Program-made: the position numbers and the translations under genes
In this document: positions 7,442 to 18,249 of the stretch, piece after piece
How the letters are laid out: each line of letters begins with the position of its first letter
How positions within the stretch are numbered: the first letter of the stretch is position 1
Notes under the pieces: generated by a model
What the model saw: only the letters and a program-made list of their open reading frames with translations
Database searches by the model: none
What the model was told of the DNA's origin: nothing
Source of the DNA: Yoonia vestfoldensis SKA53
Lineage (GTDB): Bacteria; Pseudomonadota; Alphaproteobacteria; Rhodobacterales; Rhodobacteraceae
Assembly (NCBI RefSeq): GCF_000152785.1
Contig: NZ_CH672414.1
Span: 2,125,639-2,189,638 of the forward strand
DNA: 64,000 nt
Direction: 5' to 3'

Positions 7442-8692
7442 TCACCCGACAATCTCCGCCGTTTCGACCACGGCATGGAACAACACATCCGTCCCTGCGG
7501 CGGCCCATTGCGGCGTGATTTCTTCAGCCTCGTTATGGCTCAACCCGTCTACACAAGGGCACATGATCATCGCTGTCGGATAGATATCATTGATCCAGCA
7601 GGCGTCATGGCCCGCACCCGACACGATATCCATGTGGCTATAGCCCAGCCGTTCGGCCGCCTTGCGCACGGCGGCCACGCAGGTTTCATCAAAGGCGGGC
7701 GGGTCGAACTGGCCCACGATCTCGGCCTCGAATTCGACGCCGATATCGGCGCATATTTGCGGCGCGCGCTCCATCAGTTCGGTCACCATCGCGTTCAGCT
7801 TGTCCAGCAAATGGCTCCGCATATCGACGGTAAACACCACCTTGCCCGGAATGATGTTGCGGCTGTTGGGATAGACATCAATATGGCCGATCGCCCCCAC
7901 CGCATTGGGCTGGTGTTTCATCGCGATCTCGTGGACGAGTTCGGTAATCAGCGCCAATCCGCGCCCAGCATTCTTGCGCATATGCATAGGCGTCGATCCG
8001 GTGTGGCTTTCCTTGCCGGTCACCGTGCATTGCACCCAGCGCAGACCCTGCCCATGCGTGACAACGCCAATCTGCTTGCCTTCAGCCTCCAAAATCGGGC
8101 CCTGCTCGATATGCAGTTCAAAGAAGGCATGCATCTTGCGATCGCCCACCTTTTCCGGGCCTTTCCAGCCGATACGTTCCAGCTCGTCCCCGAACCGTTT
8201 GCCTTTGGCGTCCACGCGGTCGAGCGCCCAGTCCAACGCATGTTTGCCAGCAAACACACCCGACGCCAGCATCGCAGGCGCATAGCGTGTGCCTTCCTCA
8301 TTGGTCCAGTTGGTCACGACGATGGGGTGTTTGGTCTTGATATCAAGATCGTTCAGCGTACGGATGACTTCCAGCCCACCCAAGACCCCCAGCACTCCGT
8401 CGTATCTGCCACCCGTGGGCTGTGTATCAAGATGCGACCCGACATAAACCGGCAGCGCGTCAGGGTCGGTGCCGTCGCGGCGGGCGAACATATTGCCCAT
8501 CTCGTCCACGCCCATCGTGCAGCCTGCGGCGTCACACCAGCGCTGGAACAGATGCCGGCCTGCGCTGTCTTCATCGGTCAGGGTCTGTCGGTTGTTGCCG
8601 CCCGCCACGCCGGGGCCGATCTTGGCCATCTCCATCAAACTGTCCCAGAGGCGTTCGCCGTTGATCTTGAGGTTCTCACCGGGGGATGGCAT
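7442..8692 (-). CDS. N-carbamoyl-beta-alanine / ureido amidohydrolase (M20 family)
   Basis: A 416-residue zinc hydrolase of the allantoate amidohydrolase/beta-ureidopropionase group. It would remove the carbamoyl group from the hydA product, giving beta-alanine or beta-aminoisobutyrate plus ammonia and CO2. Metal-site motifs visible: GSHLDTQPTGG (His and Asp ligands), TNEEGTR near residue 130, and FELHIEQGP near 192. The C-terminal part has the GAGHDA motif. Start at ATG 8692 (GTG 8695 possible), with GGAAAG before it. It is the first gene leftward of the RutR-type operator, so it should head the repressed transcript. Confidence 0.9.
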   Translation of the reverse strand: MPSPGENLKINGERLWDSLMEMAKIGPGVAGGNNRQTLTDEDSAGRHLFQRWCDAAGCTMGVDEMGNMFARRDGTDPDALPVYVGSHLDTQPTGGRYDGVLGVLGGLEVIRTLNDLDIKTKHPIVVTNWTNEEGTRYAPAMLASGVFAGKHALDWALDRVDAKGKRFGDELERIGWKGPEKVGDRKMHAFFELHIEQGPILEAEGKQIGVVTHGQGLRWVQCTVTGKESHTGSTPMHMRKNAGRGLALITELVHEIAMKHQPNAVGAIGHIDVYPNSRNIIPGKVVFTVDMRSHLLDKLNAMVTELMERAPQICADIGVEFEAEIVGQFDPPAFDETCVAAVRKAAERLGYSHMDIVSGAGHDACWINDIYPTAMIMCPCVDGLSHNEAEEITPQWAAAGTDVLFHAVVETAEIVG

Positions 8693-8712
8693 CACGCTTT
8701 CCTTTTTCTTGG

Positions 8713-8730
8713 TTTGACCAGATGGTCAAA
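8713..8730. promoter_or_regulatory. RutR-type operator palindrome
   Basis: TTTGACCAGATGGTCAAA contains an exact match to the RutR consensus TTGACCA-NN-TGGTCAA, with eight-base arms. It lies 20 bp upstream of the amidohydrolase start and 125 bp upstream of the divergent TetR-family gene, so one site can control both. The consensus is known from RutR; the assignment here is inferred from the match and the position. Confidence 0.88.
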
Positions 8731-8854
8731 ACAACGCTAACAGAGGAATAGTACCAGTCAAGTTTTCTGCGCGAACCTTTGGCAGCTGCCTATTTTGCCA
8801 GCAAGACAGACCCTCCACCGGCGTTCCCGCCTGAAAATTGAGCGTTGTGTGATC

Positions 8855-9457
8855 ATGACCAAACCACCAACCAGAATCCAAAAACGCAATCAGGCGGCGA
8901 TCATGTCTGCGGGGTTGGATATCTTTTCGCAATTCGGGTTTCGCGGGACAACCCTGGACCAGATCGCCGATGCGGCCGGGCTGTCAAAACCCAACCTTTT
9001 GTATTATTTTCCGTCGAAAGAGGCGATCCATACCGCCTTGCTGGAACGGTTGCTGGAAAACTGGCTTGACCCGTTGAAGGCGCTGAACAGTGGTGGCGAT
9101 CCGGTGCAGGAAATCATCGCTTATGCCCATCGAAAACTGGCATTGAGCAAAGATTACCCGCGAGAAAGCCGCCTGTTTGCCAATGAAATCCTGCAAGGCG
9201 CGCCACGGATCGAAAACATCCTGCATACTGACCTCAAGCAGCTAGTTGATGAAAAGGCCGCCGTGATCAAAGGCTGGGCCGATAAAGGCAAAATCGCGCC
9301 TGTCGATCCGTATCATCTGATTTTTTCGATCTGGGCACTGACACAACATTACGCTGATTTCGATGTGCAGGTGCAAGCGGTGATGCCGGGCAGCGACCCC
9401 TATGCCGGGGCCGCCACCTATCTGGATCATGTGATCAGCCGGATATTGCAGCCCTGA
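8855..9457 (+). CDS. rutR: TetR-family repressor, RutR-like
   Basis: A 200-residue one-component regulator. The N-terminal helix-turn-helix is seen in AAIMSAGLDIFSQFGFRGTT and DQIADAAGLSKPNLLYYF (residues ~15-52). The C-terminal ligand domain resembles RutR, which binds uracil or thymine and then leaves its operator. ATG 8855 is chosen because RutR homologues begin shortly before the HTH; the frame is open from 8795. Its stop abuts that of the convergent preA gene (TGATCA). The RutR-type palindrome upstream and the surrounding pyrimidine genes support the role. Confidence 0.88.
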   Translation: MTKPPTRIQKRNQAAIMSAGLDIFSQFGFRGTTLDQIADAAGLSKPNLLYYFPSKEAIHTALLERLLENWLDPLKALNSGGDPVQEIIAYAHRKLALSKDYPRESRLFANEILQGAPRIENILHTDLKQLVDEKAAVIKGWADKGKIAPVDPYHLIFSIWALTQHYADFDVQVQAVMPGSDPYAGAATYLDHVISRILQP

Positions 9458-10762
9458 TCATTCTGCCGCGACAGCACCGGGATTGTTCGGATGTGTTGTC
9501 CAGTTGGCGTATTCTTTCTGCACAACCTTGCCAGTGCGCGGATCAACCTGACCAGGTTGCATCGCCTCCATCGTGATGCAGTTTTCCACCGGACAGACAT
9601 CGACACACAGGTTACAGGCAACACATTCCGCATCGATCACGGTAAACGTCCGGTCGGCAGACATCGCAATCGCCTGATGGCTGGTATCTTCGCAGGCAGC
9701 ATAGCAGCGGCCGCATTTGATACAATCGTCCTGATTGATCTTGGCTTTTGCGACGTAATTCAGGTTCAGGTATTTCCAATCGGTGACATTAGGGATGGCA
9801 CGCCCGACCACCTGTTCGACCGAAGTATAGCCTTTTTCATCCATCCATCCGGACAGGCCGCTGATCATTTCCTGCACGATCTTAAAGCCATAGGTCATCA
9901 CCGCGGTGCAGACCTGCACGTTGCCGCAACCAAGGCTGATATATTCCGCTGCATCGCGCCACGTCGTGACACCGCCAATGCCGCTGATCGCCAAACCACG
10001 CGTTTCGGGATGGCGCGCGATTTCGGACACCATCGACAGCGCGATGGGTTTCACCGCAGGCCCGCAATAGCCACCATGCGATCCTTTGCCGTCGATCGAT
10101 GGTTCGGGCGACATGGTGTCAAGGTTCACAGATGTGATCGAATTGATCGTGTTGATCAGGCTGACCGCATCCGCCCCCCCGCGCATCGCAGCAGCGGCAG
10201 GCTGGCGGATGTCGGTAATATTGGGCGTCAGTTTCACGATCACCGGCTTGTCGTAATATTGTTTGCACCAGCGCGTGACCATTTCGATATATTCAGGCAC
10301 CTGCCCCACGGCAGCCCCCATGCCGCGTTCGGACATGCCATGTGGACAGCCGAAATTCAGCTCGATCCCGTCGGCACCGGTTTCCTGCACACGCGGCAGG
10401 ATGTCTTTCCACGCCTGTTCCTCGCAGGGGACCATGATCGACACGATCATCGCACGGTCGGGATAGTCGGCCTTGACGCGCTTGATCTCGTCAAGGTTCG
10501 TTTGCAAAGGCCGGTCTGTGATCAACTCGATATTGTTCAGCCCCAACAGACGCCGGTCCGCCCCATAGATCGCGCCATAGCGCGGGCCGTTGACGTTGAC
10601 GACAGGCGGCCCTTCGGACCCCAGCGTTTTCCAGACGACACCGCCCCAGCCTGCATCAAAGGCGCGGCGGACGTTATATTCCTTGTCCGTCGGTGGCGCA
10701 GAGGCCAGCCAGAACGGGTTGGGGGATTTGATCCCCAGAAAATTCGTTGTCAGATCAGCCAT
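9458..10762 (-). CDS. preA: Dihydropyrimidine dehydrogenase, PreA subunit
   Basis: A 434-residue catalytic subunit that reduces uracil or thymine to the dihydro form. An FMN-binding dihydroorotate-dehydrogenase-like barrel (about 1-310) contains the active-site cysteine loop FGCPHGMSERGMG. A C-terminal ferredoxin module has two cluster motifs, CIKCGRCYAAC and CVACNLCVDVC. Length and order match PreA. It is downstream of preT in the same direction, separated by a 97-bp gap with a long palindrome. Electrons arrive from NAD(P)H through PreT. Confidence 0.95.
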   Translation of the reverse strand: MADLTTNFLGIKSPNPFWLASAPPTDKEYNVRRAFDAGWGGVVWKTLGSEGPPVVNVNGPRYGAIYGADRRLLGLNNIELITDRPLQTNLDEIKRVKADYPDRAMIVSIMVPCEEQAWKDILPRVQETGADGIELNFGCPHGMSERGMGAAVGQVPEYIEMVTRWCKQYYDKPVIVKLTPNITDIRQPAAAAMRGGADAVSLINTINSITSVNLDTMSPEPSIDGKGSHGGYCGPAVKPIALSMVSEIARHPETRGLAISGIGGVTTWRDAAEYISLGCGNVQVCTAVMTYGFKIVQEMISGLSGWMDEKGYTSVEQVVGRAIPNVTDWKYLNLNYVAKAKINQDDCIKCGRCYAACEDTSHQAIAMSADRTFTVIDAECVACNLCVDVCPVENCITMEAMQPGQVDPRTGKVVQKEYANWTTHPNNPGAVAAE

Positions 10763-10786
10763 GGCTTTATCCTTTGCTGTCCGCCG

Positions 10787-10850
10787 CGTCCCGGGCGTGA
10801 CCCGGGACCTCGTGCGGTAATGTTAGAGGTCCCGGGGCGGGCCCGGGACG
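10787..10850. repeat. Long imperfect palindrome between preT and preA
   Basis: A 25-base arm at 10787-10811 (beginning CGTCCCGGGC) pairs with 10826-10850 with only a few mismatches around a 14-base spacer. Each arm contains its own CCCGGG-type palindrome, as in the repeat at 7359-7420. There is no U tract, so it is more likely a REP-like element or RNA-stabilising stem than a terminator. Confidence 0.75.
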
Positions 10851-10859
10851 CCGCCTTGT

Positions 10860-12188
10860 TCATGCGGTCAGGGCCGCGTGTATATCCATTGCCGCATCGC
10901 GCCCTTCGGCCACGGCGGTCACGGTCAGATCGTCGCCACCGCTGGCGCAATCGCCACCGGCCCAGACACCCGCGCGGCTGGTGCGGCCTGCTGCGGTGAC
11001 CGCGATCTTGCGCCCGTCGAGCGCCAGCCCTGCGCCTGTTTCCAGCGTCTGGCCGATAGCCTTGAACAGCTGGTCGACGCGCAGGCGGATGGTTTCACCT
11101 GTCCCTTGCAGCCCAGCGCCGGTGTCGGCGGTATATTCCAGTTCCACCTCGCGTACGGACCCATTCCCGTGGATCGCAACAGGCTGGACGTTGAACATCA
11201 GCCGCACGCCGTGAGATGCGGCAAGGTCCTGCTCATAACGACTCGCGCTCATCGCGTCGCGGCTGCGGCGATAGGCGATGGTGACGTTCTGGGCGCCAAG
11301 CAGTTTGGATTGCACGGCGGCATCCACCGCCGTCATGCCACCGCCGATGACGACGACATCGCGGCCAACGGGCAGGCTGGTCAGGTCGCTGGCCTGGCGG
11401 AGTTCGGCAATGAAATCGACAGCGTTGCGCACGCCATCCTTATCCTCGCCTGCCGCCTGCAGCGCGTTTACACCGCCAAGCCCGACAGCAAGAAACACCG
11501 CGTCGAAATCACCCGCCAGCGCATCCAGCGACAGATCGCGGCCCAGCGCCTTGCCGGTCTGCAGGGTTATGCCGCCGATGCCCATCAGCCAATCAACCTC
11601 GCGGGCGGCAAAATCATCGGTGGATTTATAGGCGGCGATGCCGAATTCGTTCAGCCCGCCGGGTTTGGTCTGGGCATCGAAAATGGTGACATCGTGGCCG
11701 TACATCGCCAGACGGTGCGCACAGGCGAGACCGGCAGGGCCAGCGCCGACGACAGCAACCGTCTTGCCGGTGGGTGCCGCGCGGGAGTAGGGATGGCTTT
11801 GCTTGGCCATCAGCGTATCGGTGGCATAGCGTTGCAGGCGGCCGATTTCGACAGGTTTGCCTTCGGCGGCTTCGCGCACGCAGGCCTGTTCGCACAGATC
11901 CTCGGTCGGACAGACGCGGGCGCACATGCCGCCGAGGATGTTCTGATCAAAGATTGTTTTCGCCGCAGCATCTGGTGTGCCTGTGCTGATCTGGCGGATG
12001 AACAGCGGGATGTCGATGCTGGTCGGGCAGGCCGTCACGCAGGGCGCGTCATAGCAGAAATAGCAGCGGTCCGCCGCGACGCGGGCTTCGTGCCGGTCAA
12101 GTGGGGCGTGCAGGTCGGCAAAGTTCTGGGCAAGCGTTTCAGCGGGCAAGCGGGCCGCTGCAATTCCGGGAGTCATCGGGTTGGACAT
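10860..12188 (-). CDS. preT: Dihydropyrimidine dehydrogenase, PreT subunit
   Basis: A 442-residue flavoprotein partner of PreA that carries electrons from NAD(P)H. The N-terminal domain has cysteine motifs for FeS clusters (CYFCYDAPCVTAC and CARVCPTEDLCEQAC, residues ~42-105). The FAD-binding motif VVGAGPAGLACAHRL lies near 147, and a second dinucleotide motif VVIGGGMTAVDAA near 283. This is the GltD-like architecture of PreT. It is first in the preT-preA unit; a weaker RutR-like palindrome lies about 50 bp upstream. Confidence 0.93.
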   Translation of the reverse strand: MSNPMTPGIAAARLPAETLAQNFADLHAPLDRHEARVAADRCYFCYDAPCVTACPTSIDIPLFIRQISTGTPDAAAKTIFDQNILGGMCARVCPTEDLCEQACVREAAEGKPVEIGRLQRYATDTLMAKQSHPYSRAAPTGKTVAVVGAGPAGLACAHRLAMYGHDVTIFDAQTKPGGLNEFGIAAYKSTDDFAAREVDWLMGIGGITLQTGKALGRDLSLDALAGDFDAVFLAVGLGGVNALQAAGEDKDGVRNAVDFIAELRQASDLTSLPVGRDVVVIGGGMTAVDAAVQSKLLGAQNVTIAYRRSRDAMSASRYEQDLAASHGVRLMFNVQPVAIHGNGSVREVELEYTADTGAGLQGTGETIRLRVDQLFKAIGQTLETGAGLALDGRKIAVTAAGRTSRAGVWAGGDCASGGDDLTVTAVAEGRDAAMDIHAALTA

Positions 12189-12237
12189 GGCTGGATCCTG
12201 TCTGGCGTGTTACCATCAGCCTGCCACAGTTTTATTT

Positions 12238-12253
12238 TTTATCAAACGGTAAA
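12238..12253. promoter_or_regulatory. Possible degenerate RutR-like site before preT
   Basis: TTTATCAAACGGTAAA keeps the seven-two-seven layout of the RutR site and matches five of seven consensus bases in each arm. It lies 50-65 bp upstream of the preT start in an AT-rich stretch suited to a promoter. Weak evidence alone; the adjacent regulator makes it plausible. Confidence 0.35.
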
Positions 12254-12337
12254 TTTTTGGCAGTTTGTGAACAACGATTTCTTCGTCGAGGGCGCGCCGC
12301 ACGAGGATATTTTTACTCTGAAGAAGCAAGGGTTTGG

Positions 12338-13246
12338 TCAGAAATCGAAAGCGTCGACCACGTGTCTTTTACCCAGGGTGAGCGCATCTGCGACATGGAT
12401 CATCGGGGTGATATCAACCTCTGACGCCGCTGTTTTGACCAGTTCCGCCATCCGGTCATAGAGGGCGGGATATTCACGGTCGGCGCCAGATTCGACGTCT
12501 TTCCCATCAATCACAAGCCGCGCACCGCCGTCGTGCAAGGCCAGCGTGCCATTGTCGGTCTGCACCACGATATCCCAGCTTTGCGGGCCGGTTTGCCGCC
12601 AGTCGAAGCTGCCGGTGACATTGCCTGTCCATGTCAATTCGGCCGCAATCGGCGTGTCGCGGTTGGCGGGGAAATAGAGGTCGGCATGGCGCAGATGCAC
12701 GGGCTGCGGCAGGATCTCTGTCATGATCGAAAGCGCATTGCTGCCCGGATCGAACACGCCCATGCCACCGGGCGTAAAGACCCAGTCCTGACCGGGATGC
12801 CAGCGGCGCACATCTTCTTTCCAGGTGATGTGGGCGGCGGTGACTATCTTGTCCGCCAGCCACGCCTTGGCGGGGGCGACGCCTTTGGCCATCCGACTAT
12901 GCCATGTCGTATAGAGCGTCACACCTGCATCCTGCGCCATCCGCGCCAGCGCCTGCACCTCGGCCAAGGTGGCACCGGGGGGTTTTTCCAGCATCACATG
13001 GCGGCCTGCGGCGATGGCCGCGGCGGCGTAATCATAGCGCGGCACCGGCGGCAGGCAGAGCGAGACCGTGTCTATATCAGGCCGTTCCGCCAGCATGCGC
13101 GCAAAATCCGTATAGGCTGGCACGCCATCCACCGCGCCCGCGCGGCTAACGGTCGCCGCAAGCATCCAATCGGGGCTGGCGGCGATGGCGGGGATGTGTT
13201 GATCAACAGCGATCTTGCCGATACCCACAAGGCAGATGGCGCGCAT
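12338..13246 (-). CDS. Gfo/Idh/MocA-family aldose 1-dehydrogenase
   Basis: A 302-residue oxidoreductase resembling D-galactose/L-arabinose 1-dehydrogenases. The N-terminus IGKIAVDQHIPAI forms the Rossmann fold entry, and LEKPPGAT near residue 95 is the EKP motif carrying the catalytic lysine of the family. It would oxidise a sugar to a lactone. ATG 13246 overlaps the stop of the upstream dehydratase as TGATG, so the two are coupled, matching the order expected for the non-phosphorylative arabinose or galactose route. Exact sugar not determinable. Confidence 0.82.
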   Translation of the reverse strand: MRAICLVGIGKIAVDQHIPAIAASPDWMLAATVSRAGAVDGVPAYTDFARMLAERPDIDTVSLCLPPVPRYDYAAAAIAAGRHVMLEKPPGATLAEVQALARMAQDAGVTLYTTWHSRMAKGVAPAKAWLADKIVTAAHITWKEDVRRWHPGQDWVFTPGGMGVFDPGSNALSIMTEILPQPVHLRHADLYFPANRDTPIAAELTWTGNVTGSFDWRQTGPQSWDIVVQTDNGTLALHDGGARLVIDGKDVESGADREYPALYDRMAELVKTAASEVDITPMIHVADALTLGKRHVVDAFDF

Positions 13247-15003
13247 CAATGCGCCTCTTTGCCGACGGCATTGCCGCGATGTCCGACAAGGAAATCGAAA
13301 TCCGCACCCGTGTCAGCCCCCATCACGCGGTCATGATACAGCATCGCGTATCCGCTGGCAGGGCGCGGGTTGGCACCTGATGTCTCTGCCGACCATGCCG
13401 CCAGACGCGCCTGCAATTCGGCATCCGTGATATCCAGATGCAGGCGGCGACCGGCGACATCCAATTCGATCATGTCGCCGTTCTGCACGACAGCCAGCGG
13501 GCCGCCCATCGCCGCCTCGGGCGAAGTGTGCAGCACCACGGTGCCGAATGCCGTGCCTGACATGCGGGCATCCGAGATGCGCACCATATCGGTGATGCCT
13601 TTTTTCAGGATCTTGGGCGGCAGGCCCATATTGCCAACCTCGGCCATGCCAGGATAACCGCGCGGGCCGCAGTTTTTCAGAACCATGACGCAGGTTTCGT
13701 CGATATCGAGATCATCATCGTTGATGCGCGCCTTGTAATCGTCGATATCCTCGAACACCACAGCACGCCCGCGATGCTGCATCAGGGTTGCGGTCGCCGC
13801 AGAGGGTTTCAGCACTGCGCCACCGGGGGCCAAGTTGCCGCGCAGCACCGCGATGCCGCCCGAGGCCGTCAGCGCCTTGTCTACCGGAAGGATCACCTCC
13901 TCGTTCCAGTTGCGTACATCCTTGACCTCGTCCCAGATCGTGCCGCCCGACACGGTCAGCGCGTCGCGGTACAGCAGCCCTGCCTCGCCCAGTCGTTTGA
14001 TGACGACGGGCAGGCCCCCGGCGTAGAAAAATTCCTCCATCAGGTATTTGCCCGATGGCATCAGGTTCACAATCGTCGGCACGTCGCGGCCCAGCCTGTC
14101 CCAATCATCCAGCGTCAGGGTCACGTCCTTGGTGCGTCCTGCCATTGCCAAAAGGTGGATCACCGCATTTGTCGATCCGCCAATCGCGGCATTGGTGCGG
14201 ATCGCATTTTCGAACGCCGATTTGGTCATGATATCGGAGGGTTTGAGATCATCCTTGACCATCTGCACGATACGCCGTCCGGTCAGATGCGCCATCACGC
14301 GGCGGCGGCTGTCAACGGCAGGAATCGCAGCATTGCCAGACAGGGCCATACCCAAAGCCTCGGCCATGCTGGCCATCGTGCTGGCCGTACCCATCGTGTT
14401 GCAGGACCCGGGCGAACGAGACATCGACGCCTCGGCCTCGACAAATTCTTCTTCGGTCATTTCACCCGCGCGCACCGCTTCGGAAAATTTCCACAAATGC
14501 GTGCCGGACCCAACCCGTTCACCGCGAAAATGGCCGTTAAGCATTGGCCCGCCCGAGACCATGATCGCGGGCAAATCGACCGAAGCTGCGCCCATCAACA
14601 GCGCAGGCGTGGTTTTATCGCAGCCTGCCAGCAACACGACGCCATCGATGCATTTTCCGCGCAGCGCCTCTTCGACATCCATGGCGCAAAGGTTGCGATA
14701 CATCATCGCCGTTGGGCGCAGGGTGCTTTCCGACGGGCTGAAGACAGGGAATTCCACCGGGAAACCGCCGGCTTCGTAGATACCGAATTTCACACGCTCG
14801 GCCAGATCGCGCAGATGGGCGTTACAAGGCGTCAGTTCCGACCACGTATTGCAGATGCCGATCACAGGACGCCCATCCAGCAGATCGGCGGGCAGACCCT
14901 GATTTTTCATCCATGACCGGTGGTAGATCGCGTCTTTTGACGAGCCGCCGAACCATTCCTGCGACCTTAATTTGCGTGGCCATGTTGCGGGTATGAAGGT
15001 CAT
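13246..15003 (-). CDS. IlvD/Edd-family sugar-acid dehydratase (L-arabinonate type)
   Basis: A 585-residue FeS dehydratase. The family cysteines are visible in CNTWSELTPCN (near 51), LLAGCDKTTPA (near 125) and GSCNTMGTAS (near 197). The opening LRSQEWFGG and WMKNQGLPADL are typical of the L-arabinonate/sugar-acid dehydratase branch rather than of IlvD of valine synthesis. It converts an aldonate to a 2-keto-3-deoxy acid. The partner dehydrogenase overlaps its stop; a lactonase, aldolase or dehydrogenase for the next steps is not in the window. Confidence 0.85.
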   Translation of the reverse strand: MTFIPATWPRKLRSQEWFGGSSKDAIYHRSWMKNQGLPADLLDGRPVIGICNTWSELTPCNAHLRDLAERVKFGIYEAGGFPVEFPVFSPSESTLRPTAMMYRNLCAMDVEEALRGKCIDGVVLLAGCDKTTPALLMGAASVDLPAIMVSGGPMLNGHFRGERVGSGTHLWKFSEAVRAGEMTEEEFVEAEASMSRSPGSCNTMGTASTMASMAEALGMALSGNAAIPAVDSRRRVMAHLTGRRIVQMVKDDLKPSDIMTKSAFENAIRTNAAIGGSTNAVIHLLAMAGRTKDVTLTLDDWDRLGRDVPTIVNLMPSGKYLMEEFFYAGGLPVVIKRLGEAGLLYRDALTVSGGTIWDEVKDVRNWNEEVILPVDKALTASGGIAVLRGNLAPGGAVLKPSAATATLMQHRGRAVVFEDIDDYKARINDDDLDIDETCVMVLKNCGPRGYPGMAEVGNMGLPPKILKKGITDMVRISDARMSGTAFGTVVLHTSPEAAMGGPLAVVQNGDMIELDVAGRRLHLDITDAELQARLAAWSAETSGANPRPASGYAMLYHDRVMGADTGADFDFLVGHRGNAVGKEAH

Positions 15004-15182
15004 GATGAATTCCTGCTATGATTGCGCTACCATTACAATGGGCCAAAGGGGAATCCAAGCGGTGCGCGCGCCTGCTGGTTTACAATGAGGTCAATTGGTT
15101 GCAAATTTATTTACAACAGAAAAACTCCAAATCCTTATCTTATTTGAAACTTCTGCCAATATGCTAACCTGACGGCGGAGGA

Positions 15183-15229
15183 GATGGCACGCGTTCACCT
15201 TGGTGAACCGCGCCATCGGCTAAAAAGCC
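15183..15229 (+). promoter_or_regulatory. Hairpins in the acsA leader
   Basis: An imperfect stem pairs 15183-15199 with 15202-15217 (GATGGC and GGTTCACC blocks), and a second small stem GGC-TAAAAA-GCC lies at 15218-15229. Both are 20-70 bases before the acsA start codon, placing them in a likely 5' UTR. No known riboswitch class is recognised. Confidence 0.4.
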
Positions 15230-15250
15230 GGGATGATAAACGGAGGTTCC

Positions 15251-17211
<1,961 letters not shown>

Positions 17212-17215
<4 letters not shown>

Positions 17216-17898
17216 GCGGTGCAGAAACCATAACCCGGCCCGCCGTCCTGATCCTTTTGGGGCCTCCAGGTGCGGGCAAGGGTACACAGGCGCGGATGTT
17301 GCAGGATCGTTTCGGCCTCGTGCAATTGTCCACCGGCGATCTGTTGCGTGCAGCCGTCGCCGCAGGGACCGAGGCTGGTCTTGCCGCGAGATCGGTGATG
17401 GCGGCAGGCGGTCTGGTGAGCGACGATATCGTACTGGCGATCCTCAAGGACAGGCTGGCGGCGGCCGACACTCAAAAAGGCGTAATACTGGACGGGTTTC
17501 CGCGCACCACGGTGCAGGCTGAAGCGCTCGATACATTGCTTGCCCAAAGCGGACAGCGGATCAATGCGGCCATCTCTCTTGACGTGGATGATACCGAAAT
17601 GGTGACGCGTATTGCCGGGCGTTATACCTGCGGCGGCTGCGGCGAAGGGTATCACGACAGCTTCAAGACGCCGGCCGTTGCGGGTGTTTGCGACAAATGC
17701 AGCGGCACCGACATGCAGCGCCGCCCCGATGACAATACGGCAACGGTTGGCCAGCGGCTGGCGGCCTATCACGCCCAGACCGCGCCGCTGATCACCTATT
17801 ATGAGAACAAAGGCACTCTGCAACGGATTAACGCCATGGGCGCAATCGGGCAGATCGCCGAAGAGTTGGGCACGATCGTCAAACAAGCGGTCGTGTAG
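17212..17898 (+). CDS. adk: Adenylate kinase with zinc-type LID
   Basis: A 228-residue adenylate kinase. The P-loop GPPGAGKGT is at residues 17-25, DGFPRT near 94, and the LID has four cysteines (CGGC and CDKC) suited to bind zinc, as in long-form Adk. It overlaps acsA by ATGA. Acs produces AMP, and Adk converts AMP plus ATP to two ADP, so tight coupling is metabolically sensible. This is unlikely to be the only adk of the cell, because the usual copy sits in the ribosomal-protein cluster; that is expectation, not seen here. Confidence 0.93.
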
Positions 17899-17966
17899 CA
17901 GGGAGGGGAAGAGGGCGCAAAAATCGGCGCGCCTTCAGTTAAGTGCAACAAGAGAGGATGCCAAAA

Positions 17967-18227
17967 ATGGCAGAAGAACCACAAAACAACAACGCCTACT
18001 GGGCCGCGAACGTGCGGATCATTCTGATCAGTCTTACCATCTGGGCAAGTGTATCATTCGGCTTTGGCATCATTTTGCGGCCAGCGCTGATGGGTATCTC
18101 GGTCGGCGGTGCTGATCTGGGATTCTGGTTCGCGCAGCAAGGCTCGATCCTGACATTCCTCGGGCTGATCTTTTTCTATGCTTGGCGGATGAACAAGCTC
18201 GACGCTGAACACGGCGTCGAAGAATAA
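17967..18227 (+). CDS. DUF4212 small membrane protein
   Basis: An 86-residue protein with two hydrophobic segments (about 15-40 and 48-70) and the FGFGI and FWFAQQGS patches typical of DUF4212 proteins. Such proteins are nearly always encoded just before a solute:sodium symporter of the VC_2705 type and are thought to be an accessory subunit. ATG 17967 is preferred, with GAGAGG nine bases before it; ATG 17958 is too close to that site. The symporter starts 22 bp downstream. Confidence 0.88.
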   Translation: MAEEPQNNNAYWAANVRIILISLTIWASVSFGFGIILRPALMGISVGGADLGFWFAQQGSILTFLGLIFFYAWRMNKLDAEHGVEE

Positions 18228-18249
18228 GTTTCAGGGACAGGAAAAACCA

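Noticed and set aside
3891..9000. Very long open frames on the plus strand opposite the pyrimidine operon (for example 3891-5738 and 6431-8740)
   Set aside because: They are antisense to genes with clear family motifs, have Arg/His/Gln-rich composition and no recognisable domain; typical shadows of high-GC codon bias.
9491..12461. Long plus-strand frames opposite preA and preT
   Set aside because: Same antisense effect; preA and preT motifs are unambiguous on the minus strand.
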